DNA of 64,000 nucleotides from CAYYIS01 sp964470965 (GTDB lineage: Bacteria > JAAXHH01 > JABIQT01). The notes below the pieces were generated by a model. It did no database searches and was not told the origin of the DNA. It saw only the letters and a list, made by a program, of their open reading frames with translations. The stretch spans positions 13,022 to 77,021 of the forward strand of contig CAYYIS010000022.1 of the NCBI GenBank assembly GCA_964470965.1, in the 5' to 3' direction. Numbering within the stretch: position 1 is the first letter of the stretch; every line of letters starts with the position of its first letter. The position numbers and the translations under genes are program-made. Positions 9,459 to 18,199 of the stretch are shown here, piece by piece.

Positions 9459-10466
9459 ATGCGGGGTCGGCGGGTATGTATTTCTGCGCCGGGGAAAACT
9501 GTTCTGGAAGAGGTTACTATCGATCCCGATCAGCTCAAGCCAACGGAAATCGTACTACAGACACAATATACATTGATCAGCGCAGCGGCTGAAGTTGGGC
9601 TGTATACAGGCAAAGATTGGGAATGGGACGTCCTCTATCCAAGATATCCCGGGTTCTCGAGTGTGGGGGTAGTGACCCATTCCGGCGGTGAGGTGCGGCG
9701 GGTTTTACCCGGGGATCTGGTATTCAGTTACGCGAATCACGCGTCCCTCACAGTACTTGATGTGGCGAGAGACTTTTGCCTCAAAGTTCCGGAGGATATC
9801 GTACCGCAACAGGCATTATTTGCACGCCTCGGATCAGTAGCGATGACTGCCCCGACCGTGGCAACGTACAAGCCGGGCGACTGGGTTGTGCTGTTCGGGT
9901 TAGGGCTTGTAGGCAATCTGGCGGCACAGGTATTCGGGCAATCCGGTACAAAGGTGATCGGTGTCGACCTGGTGGACACACGGCTGGAGCTGGCGCGTAA
10001 ATGCGGAATAGAATACACGGTTAAACACCATGTGGAACATTTACCCAACATCGTTCAGAACCTGACTGACGGCAGAGGCGCGGAAATAGTGATCGATGCG
10101 ATCGGTAACGCGGACTGCGTGGTCGATGGGGTAGACCTTTTGCGTCGCGGCGGACAGGTATTGTTGCTCGGGCATATGAGAGAGCCGTCCGATGCGCTGG
10201 CATCGGATCTCATCAGGAAAGTGTTTCTGAAATGGGCCACGGTAAAAAGCAGCTGGGAGTGGCAGTTGCCCCAATGGGAATCGGATCAGGTGCAAACGTC
10301 CATCGAGTCAAATTGCAGGGACATTTTCAAGATGCTCCAGGCGGGCAGTCTGAAGGTAGAAGAGCTTATCAGCCATACCATCGCACCGGATGAAATCGAG
10401 AAGGGATATGAGGGACTGTTAAACCATAAAGATGATTACTGGGGCGTGGTGATCGACTGGACATGA
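9459..10466 (+). CDS. Zinc-independent medium-chain dehydrogenase/reductase (MDR)
   Basis: 335 residues. An N-terminal GroES-like domain is followed by a Rossmann fold with GLGLVG (147-152) and Asp170 at the end of the next strand, which favours NAD(H). The catalytic zinc motif of alcohol dehydrogenases (GHE) is replaced by PGFSSVG (64-70), and no structural-zinc cysteine cluster is seen. It is therefore closer to the zinc-less sorbitol/threonine-dehydrogenase-like or BchC-like branches. ATG 9459 has AGGGGG 5 bases upstream; a TTG at 9420 would extend it by 13 residues without a ribosome-binding site. A glycerophosphodiesterase gene follows after 12 bases. Confidence 0.82.
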   Translation: MRGRRVCISAPGKTVLEEVTIDPDQLKPTEIVLQTQYTLISAAAEVGLYTGKDWEWDVLYPRYPGFSSVGVVTHSGGEVRRVLPGDLVFSYANHASLTVLDVARDFCLKVPEDIVPQQALFARLGSVAMTAPTVATYKPGDWVVLFGLGLVGNLAAQVFGQSGTKVIGVDLVDTRLELARKCGIEYTVKHHVEHLPNIVQNLTDGRGAEIVIDAIGNADCVVDGVDLLRRGGQVLLLGHMREPSDALASDLIRKVFLKWATVKSSWEWQLPQWESDQVQTSIESNCRDIFKMLQAGSLKVEELISHTIAPDEIEKGYEGLLNHKDDYWGVVIDWT

Positions 10467-10478
10467 GGGACTTCTGAT

Positions 10479-11222
10479 ATGAATTCACCCGTCAAACCCG
10501 GTATCGTCGGTCACCGGGGCGCTGGAAAACTGGCACCGGAAAACACACTCGCCGCGATTTACACCGCTCTCAGGATGGGCCTGGACGGCATCGAGTGTGA
10601 CATCCAGGTTACCTCGGACGGTGAGCCGATAATGCTGCATGACACGACGTTAAACCGGACGACCGATGGATTCGGGCTGACGGTGGATCATACAGTGGAT
10701 GATTTGCTGTCGCTCGATGCAGGGGGATGGTTTCATTACATCTACAGGGGCGAAAAAATCCCTACGCTTCGGGAGGCCCTGGAACTGATCGATGGAAGGT
10801 TGACCGTCTTCCTGGAAATAAAAACACCGTCTGGTATTGAACCAGTCGCGGATGTCATTCAGGAGTTTCGGGCAGAATCCTGGTGTGTGATCATCTCATC
10901 TGAAGAAAATGTCCTGGCCCAGTGCGCCAAACGCATTCCGAAAGCCCGGCGGACTATCCTTGTTCACCCCGATAATCCACCCGATCCTCCGGAACTCGTC
11001 GGGTATATGAAGTCTATACCTGCAGAAATTGTGGGGCTGTCCCCAAGATGGCTGGAACCTGATTTGATCAATAAAATCCGACAGGCCGGGTGCCGCCTTA
11101 TGACCGGTCCGCTGGACACACGGGACCAATGTGACGAGGCATTATTACTCTTACCCGACTACATCCTGACAAACCGGCCGGATGTAGTCGAGGACTGGCT
11201 CGCGGATCAGGCCTCAGCCTGA
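10479..11222 (+). CDS. Glycerophosphodiester phosphodiesterase (UgpQ-like, cytoplasmic)
   Basis: Hydrolyses glycerophosphodiesters to glycerol 3-phosphate and an alcohol. The 247-residue product starts directly with the catalytic face: GHRGAG (His12), APENT, GIECDIQVTSDG (Glu39, Asp41), and HDTTLNRTTDG (His54). This is the full GDPD signature with no signal peptide, as in cytoplasmic UgpQ. AGGGA lies 7 bases before ATG. Its last 16 bases overlap the 3' end of the convergent ABC exporter gene. Confidence 0.92.
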   Translation: MNSPVKPGIVGHRGAGKLAPENTLAAIYTALRMGLDGIECDIQVTSDGEPIMLHDTTLNRTTDGFGLTVDHTVDDLLSLDAGGWFHYIYRGEKIPTLREALELIDGRLTVFLEIKTPSGIEPVADVIQEFRAESWCVIISSEENVLAQCAKRIPKARRTILVHPDNPPDPPELVGYMKSIPAEIVGLSPRWLEPDLINKIRQAGCRLMTGPLDTRDQCDEALLLLPDYILTNRPDVVEDWLADQASA

Positions 11223-12994
11223 TCGTTATTTCGTTCCATATACTGCAACTGATGCAGGCGACTGTATATGCCGTCGCCTCGGACTAATGCCTCGTGGGAA
11301 CCGATCTCGCGCAATTCACCTTTGTGCAGAACTATGATGGCATCGGCGTTGCGGATGGTGGAGAGACGGTGGGCGATAACGATCGAGGTGCGGCTGTGCA
11401 TCAAGCGTTCCACGGCCTCCTGAATCCATTGCTCCGTTTCCGTATCAACATTGGCCGTTGCCTCGTCCAGCACCAGAATATCAGGATCTGCGGCCAGAGC
11501 CCTGGCGAAGGCGATAAGCTGGCGCTGTCCCGAGGAAAGCATGCTGCCTCTTTCCGTGATTTCATGATCGAATCCGTCGTCTAACTTGTCGATAAATCTG
11601 TCGGCGTTAACGTCATGGGCGGCGCGCTCGATGATTTCGTCTGTGATCGCTTCATCACCGAGGCGGATATTGTCGGTAATGTTTCCGGAGAACAGGAACA
11701 CGTCCTGCTGCACGATTCCCACCCGTCTCCGTAACGCCTCCACATCCCAGTCCCTGACATCCACTCCATCTACGAAGATAAATCCCTTTTGAATATCGTA
11801 AAACCTTGTGAGCAGGCTGATTATGGTCGTCTTTCCGGAACCGGTTGCGCCCACGATGGCGATGCTCTGTCCGGAGTCGATGCGGAATGATACGTCCTGG
11901 AGTACCCAGTTTTCCTCCTGATAGGCGAACCATACATTTCGAAACTCTATAGTGCCTTTCACGCGGTCCTGTTGGTATTCGCCTCCACCGGGTTCCATTT
12001 CTTCATCCAGAAGTTCGAAAATCCGCTCCGATGAAGCCATGGCGGATTGGAGGATGCCGTAACGTTCTGATATATCCATGATAGGCCAGAAAAACCTTGG
12101 CACATACTGTAGCATCGCCACCACGATCCCCCATTCGATCTGTGCTCGGACCACCTCGCTGCAACCATACCAGATAACCAGTGCGGTAATCGCAGCACCA
12201 ATGAACTCCATGATGGGATAAAACATTGAGTAGTAATACGTGGTCTGGATGTTGGCGTCCAGGTAACTCCTGTTTACATCCTCAAACTTCTCACGGTTTC
12301 GGTTTTCCCGGTTGAATAGGTGCACCACTTCCATGCCGGATATGTTTTCCTGGAGGAACGCGTTTAAACGGGACAACCGGCTTCGCGCCAATCGAAACGT
12401 AATAAGCATTCGCTTCTGGAACCAGAACGTGACCACAAACATGATCGGTAGGGCCAGGCATATGACCAGTGAGAGCTCGGCATCCATGTAAAACATATAC
12501 GCAATGATAGTGACGACCGTGAACAGGTCGCTGAACGACGCAACGATTCCGTCCGTGAACAACTCGTTAAGAGCATCGACATCGTTTGTATTCCGGGTCA
12601 TAAGACGTCCGATGGGCATACGGTCGAAAAACTTCAAGGGCAACCGCTGGATGTGCGCGAAGATCTGCGCGCGTATGTCGTACATGGCCCACTGGCCGGT
12701 TATTTTGGTGATGTAGCGTTCAGCATAATTCGTGATGAATTGAAGTATGAGGAAGATAAAGAAAGTGAGACTCACCATATCTAGGCCTTCCAGATCACCC
12801 GTCAGGATATGGTCGTCCACCGCCACTTTGGTCAGGTACGGTGTAGCCTGCCTGAAAAACGAAGTGAGGAGGATCAATACAAGTGCCACGCCGACCCAAC
12901 GCCAGTACGGTTTCAAATACGCTATCAACCGCCATAACAACCTGGCGTCAAACGATTTCTCGGTGATTTCATCTTCTTGGAATTGCTGGGTCAT
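11207..12994 (-). CDS. Heterodimeric ABC exporter subunit with intact Walker B (MdlB/TM288-like)
   Basis: 595-residue membrane half-transporter: six helices in about residues 1-320, then the nucleotide-binding domain. Walker A is GATGSGKTT (382-390), Q-loop VQQD near 428-431, and Walker B ILVLDE with catalytic Glu511. The signature is LSSGQ (486-490) rather than LSGGQ. A degenerate signature facing a partner with a weak Walker B is the pattern of asymmetric exporters such as TM287/288 and TmrAB. The partner gene ends 15 bases upstream on the same strand. Likely substrates are lipids, drugs or peptides; nothing here decides which. Confidence 0.9.
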   Translation of the reverse strand: MTQQFQEDEITEKSFDARLLWRLIAYLKPYWRWVGVALVLILLTSFFRQATPYLTKVAVDDHILTGDLEGLDMVSLTFFIFLILQFITNYAERYITKITGQWAMYDIRAQIFAHIQRLPLKFFDRMPIGRLMTRNTNDVDALNELFTDGIVASFSDLFTVVTIIAYMFYMDAELSLVICLALPIMFVVTFWFQKRMLITFRLARSRLSRLNAFLQENISGMEVVHLFNRENRNREKFEDVNRSYLDANIQTTYYYSMFYPIMEFIGAAITALVIWYGCSEVVRAQIEWGIVVAMLQYVPRFFWPIMDISERYGILQSAMASSERIFELLDEEMEPGGGEYQQDRVKGTIEFRNVWFAYQEENWVLQDVSFRIDSGQSIAIVGATGSGKTTIISLLTRFYDIQKGFIFVDGVDVRDWDVEALRRRVGIVQQDVFLFSGNITDNIRLGDEAITDEIIERAAHDVNADRFIDKLDDGFDHEITERGSMLSSGQRQLIAFARALAADPDILVLDEATANVDTETEQWIQEAVERLMHSRTSIVIAHRLSTIRNADAIIVLHKGELREIGSHEALVRGDGIYSRLHQLQYMERNNDQAEA

Positions 12995-13009
12995 AATTCA
13001 GATACCTGC

Positions 13010-14791
13010 CTACAAATCACTTATTTCATCGCTCAGTTTCTGTCTGCGATGCATGTCCGCATAAATGCCATCATGTTCCACCAGCTCATCGTGCGTCCCC
13101 TGCTCCGCGATACGACCGCCGTCGAGTACGATGATGTGGTTTGCATCTTTCACCGTGGATATGCGATGGGCGATCAGCACGGTGGTCCGTTCCGCCATCA
13201 CGCCGCGTAATCGTTTCAGGATTTCATCTTCCGTGTGGGTGTCGACACTGGCCATGGCATCATCGAGGATCAGGATTTTAGGATGACGGATAACTGCCCT
13301 GGCAAGCGCAGTCCGTTGCTTTTGTCCACCGGAAAGCGTCACGCCGCGTTCTCCCATGAGGGTTTCCAGACCGTCTGGAAAATCATTCAAGTCTTTTTGG
13401 AGCTGGGAGGTGCCTGTTGCCCGATCCACTGCCTCATCAGAGACTTCCTTCATTCCGAACGCCACGTTTTCCCTTACCGTATCAGAGAACAGAAACGTAT
13501 CCTGGGGTACAAAGCCGATCTGGGCTCTCAGGGAAGACAGGGTGTAATCCGCCACCGGTTTTCCGTCGATCAGCACCTCGCCCTCCTGGGCTTCGATCAT
13601 TCTGGGTATCAGGCGGGCGAGCGTGGTTTTACCGGAGCCCACACGCCCTACGATCGCCAGGACACTGCCGGCCGGTACCTTCAGGTTGATATCCTGCAGG
13701 ATGGTATTGTCATCGTATGCGAATGTCATATTCCTGAATTCAAGATCACCACGAATCTCTGAAGTCTGTTGGGCGTGCTCCGTATCCATTATCTCCGGCA
13801 CTTCGTTGAGCACTTCTCTGATACGTTTCATGGATGCGACCCCCCGCTGGTAACGGTCAATCATCCAGCCCAGGGTGATCATAGGGAAAACGAGACGGGT
13901 AAGGTAAGCGTTAAATGCGACAAATTCACCCATGGAAAGCTCATTCCGGATTATGTCACCGCCACCTATCCATAGGACCAATAGAAGCGACCCCCCGCTG
14001 ATGAGAAACATAAAGGGGTAGAAGAGACTTTGAATGTGGATCAGCACCCGGTTTTTTTCCAGGTATTCTTGGTTCAAGTTTTGAAAAACCTCGATCTCCA
14101 TTTTACGCCTTACATATGCTTTCACCACACGAATCCCCGCCAGGTTTTCCTGAACCCTGGCGGTGATGTTGGCAAATTGCTCCTGTACCTCCCGGAAACC
14201 GACGTTGATCTTAGCCGCAACCCGGTTCATGACGAGGGCCAGCAGGGGCATGGGCAGAAGCGAATAGACAGCCAGCTGCCAGTCGATGGCGGCCATGACT
14301 CCCAGGCTCATGGGAAACGCGAGCGCAGCCGTGACGATCATCCGGATGCCGAACGCCAGAAACATGCGTATGGCGTTCAGATCGTTGGTAGCACGGGCCA
14401 TCAGATCACCGGTCGGCGTGCGGTGAAAATAGGCTATGGACAGTAGTAGTAGGCGGTCGAAGTATTTTCTGCGTATATCGTATTCCACGAACCGGGCCAT
14501 ACTGTTCAGCGCCCAGCGCATCCCCACGGACAGCAGCAACTGCAGAACAGCCAACCCGAGTATAATCGCGGAATAATGCAACACGTCTCCAACGGCGGAC
14601 TCCATAACGGTGTCCTGACCCGCCAGTCCGGCCTCATACCCGGCTTTGGCAGTGTCTATGGCCCATTGCATGACGATAGGAATGCCGGTGGAAACCAGCT
14701 GGGCTCCGGCCAGCAATAGCAATCCGATAAAAATACGTTGTTTGTAGGGCTGAAGGTATTCGGTGAAGGGCTTGAACGGGTTGAGCGTCAA
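13010..14791 (-). CDS. Heterodimeric ABC exporter subunit with degenerate Walker B (MdlA/TM287-like)
   Basis: 593 residues, six membrane helices then the ATPase domain. Walker A is GRVGSGKTT (382-390), Q-loop VPQD (428-431), canonical signature LSGGQ (486-490), and H-loop AHRIST near 541. Walker B reads ILILDDAMASVD, with Asp511 in place of the catalytic glutamate. Combined with LSSGQ in the neighbour, one composite ATP site is degenerate and the other (LSGGQ from this subunit, Glu511 from the neighbour) is intact. It is first in the exporter pair; the DUF2914 gene ends 103 bases upstream on the same strand. Confidence 0.9.
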   Translation of the reverse strand: MTLNPFKPFTEYLQPYKQRIFIGLLLLAGAQLVSTGIPIVMQWAIDTAKAGYEAGLAGQDTVMESAVGDVLHYSAIILGLAVLQLLLSVGMRWALNSMARFVEYDIRRKYFDRLLLLSIAYFHRTPTGDLMARATNDLNAIRMFLAFGIRMIVTAALAFPMSLGVMAAIDWQLAVYSLLPMPLLALVMNRVAAKINVGFREVQEQFANITARVQENLAGIRVVKAYVRRKMEIEVFQNLNQEYLEKNRVLIHIQSLFYPFMFLISGGSLLLVLWIGGGDIIRNELSMGEFVAFNAYLTRLVFPMITLGWMIDRYQRGVASMKRIREVLNEVPEIMDTEHAQQTSEIRGDLEFRNMTFAYDDNTILQDINLKVPAGSVLAIVGRVGSGKTTLARLIPRMIEAQEGEVLIDGKPVADYTLSSLRAQIGFVPQDTFLFSDTVRENVAFGMKEVSDEAVDRATGTSQLQKDLNDFPDGLETLMGERGVTLSGGQKQRTALARAVIRHPKILILDDAMASVDTHTEDEILKRLRGVMAERTTVLIAHRISTVKDANHIIVLDGGRIAEQGTHDELVEHDGIYADMHRRQKLSDEISDL

Positions 14792-14894
14792 TGGGCGTTC
14801 CGCAGAAAAAAGGATGTTGGATGAACGAGGGAGTCAGTATGGTACAAGATATGTGATCGGGTGCATTATTGCCATGCTTTTTTCGTCACAAATG

Positions 14895-16016
14895 TCATTT
14901 CGTCTCTACCGTCATATCCTGTGGTTTTCGATGCACCAGGATGATGTCCATCGGTATTCGGCCGACTATTTTTTCATCCTCGGTCAATACATCGATCCGC
15001 CATTTACCGGGTCCAACATTCTTCTTTCGCGTGAACCCTCGCCAGCCACCGTCCCTTCCACCGACGATGTCGTATCCTATTTTATCCGTGGTGGTCCATT
15101 CCCCCTTTTTATTCAGCCATTGCCAGTGATGAACGATGCGCTGTTTCATTTCAGTCGGGGCAAAAACGGATGCAAAGCAGAAAATGGTATCGCCAACCGT
15201 GTATTCAAATATGCGATCATCGCTCCTGAATTCCCAATCGGCGGGTTGTCGATACCGCACCTCGTACTCTCCGCTATCGGTCTTCCGTACACCACGGTAT
15301 ATTCCGATTTCCTGGACGGATAAGGGGACGGGGGGGATCCAATTCAGAACATAAACGCCACACATCAAACCAAATAGGACGATCGGCGGTACGAACACTC
15401 CGAATTTTTCACGCCACAGGTTTTTTGTATTGAGACCGAATATACAAAGCCAGATGAAACCCGTCAGGCCGAGGCTTAGAACACCTCCCTGAAGGAAGGT
15501 GTCGAAATCCATGCGCTTGGTCATGACCGGCAGGAAAAATGTGAAAAAGGCAAAACTGCAGAACATCTGCAGCACACTGAGCATTTTGAGACGGCTCAGG
15601 CCATGCCGCACGAACTCGTTAACCAGTAAAATCAATATGAGCATTACTACAAAGATGTAGGATTGTCCGACCGCCGCGCTTTTGAAATAGAGTATGGTGT
15701 ATGCGGAAAACAGGCTGCCCATACACAGGTGGAGCAAGACCTTGAACCAATCCTGATGAGCGATTAGAAATTCGCGTTTCGTGTGTCGGAGTTCGATTCG
15801 GCCGATGATGATCAGGGCAATACTCGATAAAAGCAGGTACCCCAGAAGGACCAGGTTGTCGAACAGGAGGTCGACACGTTTCAGGGTGAACGTGTCGTAG
15901 GTAAAACCGATTACAAACGACGCGGGTGGCAGATAACCTTCATATCGGCGCATCATCCGCTGCACCTTTTCCGTCCGGGTCGGTTTATCAATCGGATAGT
16001 CAAAAGATTCGTTCAT
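14895..16016 (-). CDS. DUF2914 integral membrane protein
   Basis: 373 residues. About eight hydrophobic segments occupy residues 30-250 (for example LLGYLLLSSIALIIIG and IFVVMLILILLVNEF). A soluble C-terminal DUF2914 domain of about 110 residues follows, with IVHHWQW, IVGGRDGGWRGFTRK and GKWRIDVLTED, which place it in the family. DUF2914 is thought to be periplasmic; its biochemical role is unknown. The gene starts 4 bases after the aldo/keto reductase stop and precedes the ABC exporter pair, so all four are probably one minus-strand operon. A link to envelope or exported-lipid handling is inference. Confidence 0.8.
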   Translation of the reverse strand: MNESFDYPIDKPTRTEKVQRMMRRYEGYLPPASFVIGFTYDTFTLKRVDLLFDNLVLLGYLLLSSIALIIIGRIELRHTKREFLIAHQDWFKVLLHLCMGSLFSAYTILYFKSAAVGQSYIFVVMLILILLVNEFVRHGLSRLKMLSVLQMFCSFAFFTFFLPVMTKRMDFDTFLQGGVLSLGLTGFIWLCIFGLNTKNLWREKFGVFVPPIVLFGLMCGVYVLNWIPPVPLSVQEIGIYRGVRKTDSGEYEVRYRQPADWEFRSDDRIFEYTVGDTIFCFASVFAPTEMKQRIVHHWQWLNKKGEWTTTDKIGYDIVGGRDGGWRGFTRKKNVGPGKWRIDVLTEDEKIVGRIPMDIILVHRKPQDMTVETK

Positions 16017-16020
16017 AGCC

Positions 16021-17004
16021 CTACCTATATTCTGCTTCGATTCTGTTGGCGTACCTCAAACTGGCTTCATTCAAAGAGTTTAATGTCTCCGAAGGTAATG
16101 TCACCTCCAATCCCGCTAGCATCTCATCCACGTGCTCCGGCTGCTCGGGACCGGAGAGGACGGCCGAGACCTCTTGGTGCGACATCACCCAGGCCACACA
16201 TACCTGGGTCCTGCTGATGTCAAGTTCTGCGGCGGCTTGGTCCAATGCATCGTGCAGATTTGACAGTGCCGAGTGAGAGTTGGGTTTGGTGCGTTCGGAT
16301 AGATGGCCCGCATCCAGGGGACTGAACGCCATCACACCGAGGGAATGCTGGCGGGCCACCGGGAACAACTCCTGCTCAAGTTTGCGGACCCGCGACCGAC
16401 CGGCATCCGATAGTGCGTATCCGGCTATGGTGTAATATTCTTCCAGCACGGCAGGTCCAGAAACCCCGAGACTATGGGCGGTGCATATGCAGGATTCTAC
16501 CATTTCCGAATCATGATTCGATAGTCCCCAGTATCGTATTTTTCCGGAGACCTTCAGCTGATCCATCGAGGTGCAGATTTCTTCCCAATCTGATCTGCCG
16601 TCTGGACTGTGCAAGAGATACAGATCGACGTAGTCCGTCTGAAGACGCCTTAGCGAACTCTCCAGCTGATCAGACAAATATCCCTTGGTGAAAACGGCCC
16701 GCTCCCCACTCTCACCCGTCTTTTTCGGCGGCAAGGAAGGAGGTACTTTGGTGCATATGACACAATCGGTTCTTCGGTCCGCGATTGTTTTTCCCAGCAA
16801 GGCTTCCGATCCACCCCAGCCGTAAGCCTGTGCCGTGTCGAAAAAGTTAATTCCGATGTCGAGGCAGTGGCGGAGAACCAACTGAGCAGCCGGTTCTTCC
16901 GCATGACGCTCCAGGTGCCTGAAGGCCGTTCCCTGGCAATGGCGGGTCACGTGCAGGTCGGTCTTTCCCAAGCGCACTCTGTCTAAGGTATCTGGCATAG
17001 TCAT
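16021..17004 (-). CDS. Aldo/keto reductase
   Basis: NADPH-dependent carbonyl reductase, 327 residues, (beta/alpha)8 barrel. The catalytic tetrad is visible as Asp56 (FFDTAQAYG), Tyr61, Lys86 (ICTKV) and His132 (YLLHSPD). The cofactor-binding end includes SAVLSGPEQPEHVDE, matching the AKR SxxIxGxxxxxQ region. ATG 17004 is used; ATG 16998 (MPDTLDRV) is also possible. It is divergent from the PhyH gene at 17093 with 88 bases between, and forms the head of the DUF2914/exporter operon. Confidence 0.88.
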   Translation of the reverse strand: MTMPDTLDRVRLGKTDLHVTRHCQGTAFRHLERHAEEPAAQLVLRHCLDIGINFFDTAQAYGWGGSEALLGKTIADRRTDCVICTKVPPSLPPKKTGESGERAVFTKGYLSDQLESSLRRLQTDYVDLYLLHSPDGRSDWEEICTSMDQLKVSGKIRYWGLSNHDSEMVESCICTAHSLGVSGPAVLEEYYTIAGYALSDAGRSRVRKLEQELFPVARQHSLGVMAFSPLDAGHLSERTKPNSHSALSNLHDALDQAAAELDISRTQVCVAWVMSHQEVSAVLSGPEQPEHVDEMLAGLEVTLPSETLNSLNEASLRYANRIEAEYR

Positions 17005-17092
17005 GTGATTTTCTTCTTGTTATTCTATCTGGTCGGATGTTAAGGTATACGCGTTCACTCGGTAAGACAACCAAATAAAACAGGATCCGACC

Positions 17093-17836
17093 ATGACGGA
17101 AGAGCAGAAATATATCTTCGACCTTCAGGGATATATCGTTCTCAAAGATGTGATACCGCAACCGGTCATAGAAGCATGCAATAAGGCGCTGGACCGCTTA
17201 GAGTTCATGGATCCTGACACGTACCCTCCCCCTCTGTGTCTTGGCACAGAAAAAACCGATCAAGAGCTTTACATCTCCAATATCCTGGAAGGCGATCCTT
17301 CGTTTCGTGAATTGATCGGCATCCCCGAAGTCCTCGACGTGGTGGAAATTGTCACAGGCGGGCCGTATCGGTTGAATCACACGTATACGATCTACCGATG
17401 GGGTGGCGGGTACACCGGACTGCACATGCAGGGTACGCCTATCATCCCCAAGTGCCAGTACCACTGTAGAAACGGTCAGATGGTGTCCACGCTGACCAAG
17501 GCGGTGTTCCCGATGCTCGATTGTGAGGCGGAGGATGGGTGTTTCGCCGTGATTCCAGGCGCTCATAAGAGCAATTTCGAAAAGCCATGGGGCAGCCATC
17601 CCGATGAGAACCCACTATTGACACCAGTCCCCGCATCGGCCGGGGATGCAATCATTTTCACCGAGGCCCTCACACACGGTTCTACCGTTAATACGTCTGG
17701 TCAGAGACGGCGGACGGTTTACTACTGTTACAGCATCGGTTACATGCCTGATTGGGGTGGGCAGGGACTACATTTCAGCGATCGGATCACCGATAATCTC
17801 TCAGAGTTTCAGAACGAGATCGTTCGTTTGAAATAG
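17093..17836 (+). CDS. PhyH-family protein with altered iron motif (HxQ)
   Basis: 247 residues of the PhyH fold, with the start YIFDLQGYIVL shared with the paralogues at 32633 and 38052. The first ligand motif is His111-Met-Gln113 (GLHMQG) instead of HxD. The distal histidine is His195 (LTHGS) and Arg206/Arg207 follow (QRRRTVYY). CFAVIPGAHKSNF is the family turn. Loss of the aspartate leaves a two-histidine site, as in Fe/2OG halogenases, though those have Gly or Ala rather than Gln. It may be an oxygenase with altered chemistry or an inactive relative. AGGA lies 7 bases before the ATG. It is divergently paired with an aldo/keto reductase. Confidence 0.8.
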   Translation: MTEEQKYIFDLQGYIVLKDVIPQPVIEACNKALDRLEFMDPDTYPPPLCLGTEKTDQELYISNILEGDPSFRELIGIPEVLDVVEIVTGGPYRLNHTYTIYRWGGGYTGLHMQGTPIIPKCQYHCRNGQMVSTLTKAVFPMLDCEAEDGCFAVIPGAHKSNFEKPWGSHPDENPLLTPVPASAGDAIIFTEALTHGSTVNTSGQRRRTVYYCYSIGYMPDWGGQGLHFSDRITDNLSEFQNEIVRLK

Positions 17837-18093
17837 GAACAGCTGCCACGACACCCAAAGAACCGATGGGAAGTCGGCGGTATCGAATTTCATCCAAGCC
17901 AAGCGCCGTCGGTGGCACATAACAACCATCATTACTAACGAAAGAATTCGGGAGTACCTCCTTCTGAATCCAACCGCAGCCCGGAGATGTGCGGGGCCGT
18001 AAGTGAGCGGCGTGAATTCGAGAAAGGGATAACATTCGTATTCGGTTACATTAGACACCGGTATGGTTGCGTCATGCGTATTGGATTCTTTGA

Positions 18094-18122
18094 TTGACGT
18101 TCGGGAGGGATGAATCTATAAT
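18094..18122 (+). promoter_or_regulatory. Near-consensus sigma70 promoter of ABC importer operon 2
   Basis: TTGACG (18094-18099, five of six) with an optimal 17-base spacer and a perfect TATAAT (18117-18122). Transcription would begin near 18129, about 70 bases before ATG 18200. This is the best promoter match I found in the window. Confidence 0.65.
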
Positions 18123-18123
18123 C

Positions 18124-18145
18124 AAATCGGTATTTTTTCCGATTT
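18124..18145. promoter_or_regulatory. Operator-like inverted repeat at the predicted transcription start
   Basis: AAATCGG (18124-18130) and CCGATTT (18139-18145) are exact complements separated by eight bases that include six T. The dyad begins one base after the -10 box and spans the predicted start site, a usual place for a repressor. The total span of 22 bases suits a helix-turn-helix dimer. It could also be a short hairpin at the 5' end of the mRNA. Confidence 0.45.
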
Positions 18146-18199
18146 CGTGATATCGTAATCAATCGAGGATTGAATAACGAAAAAGGGTTGCGTCAAGGT

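Larger units (their letters stand above)
17837..18199. other. Intergenic region upstream of ABC importer operon 2
   Basis: No gene seen. The distal part holds a near-consensus promoter (18094-18122) and an inverted repeat (18124-18145), described separately. The first 220 bases show no open frame with a ribosome-binding site. Confidence 0.6.
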
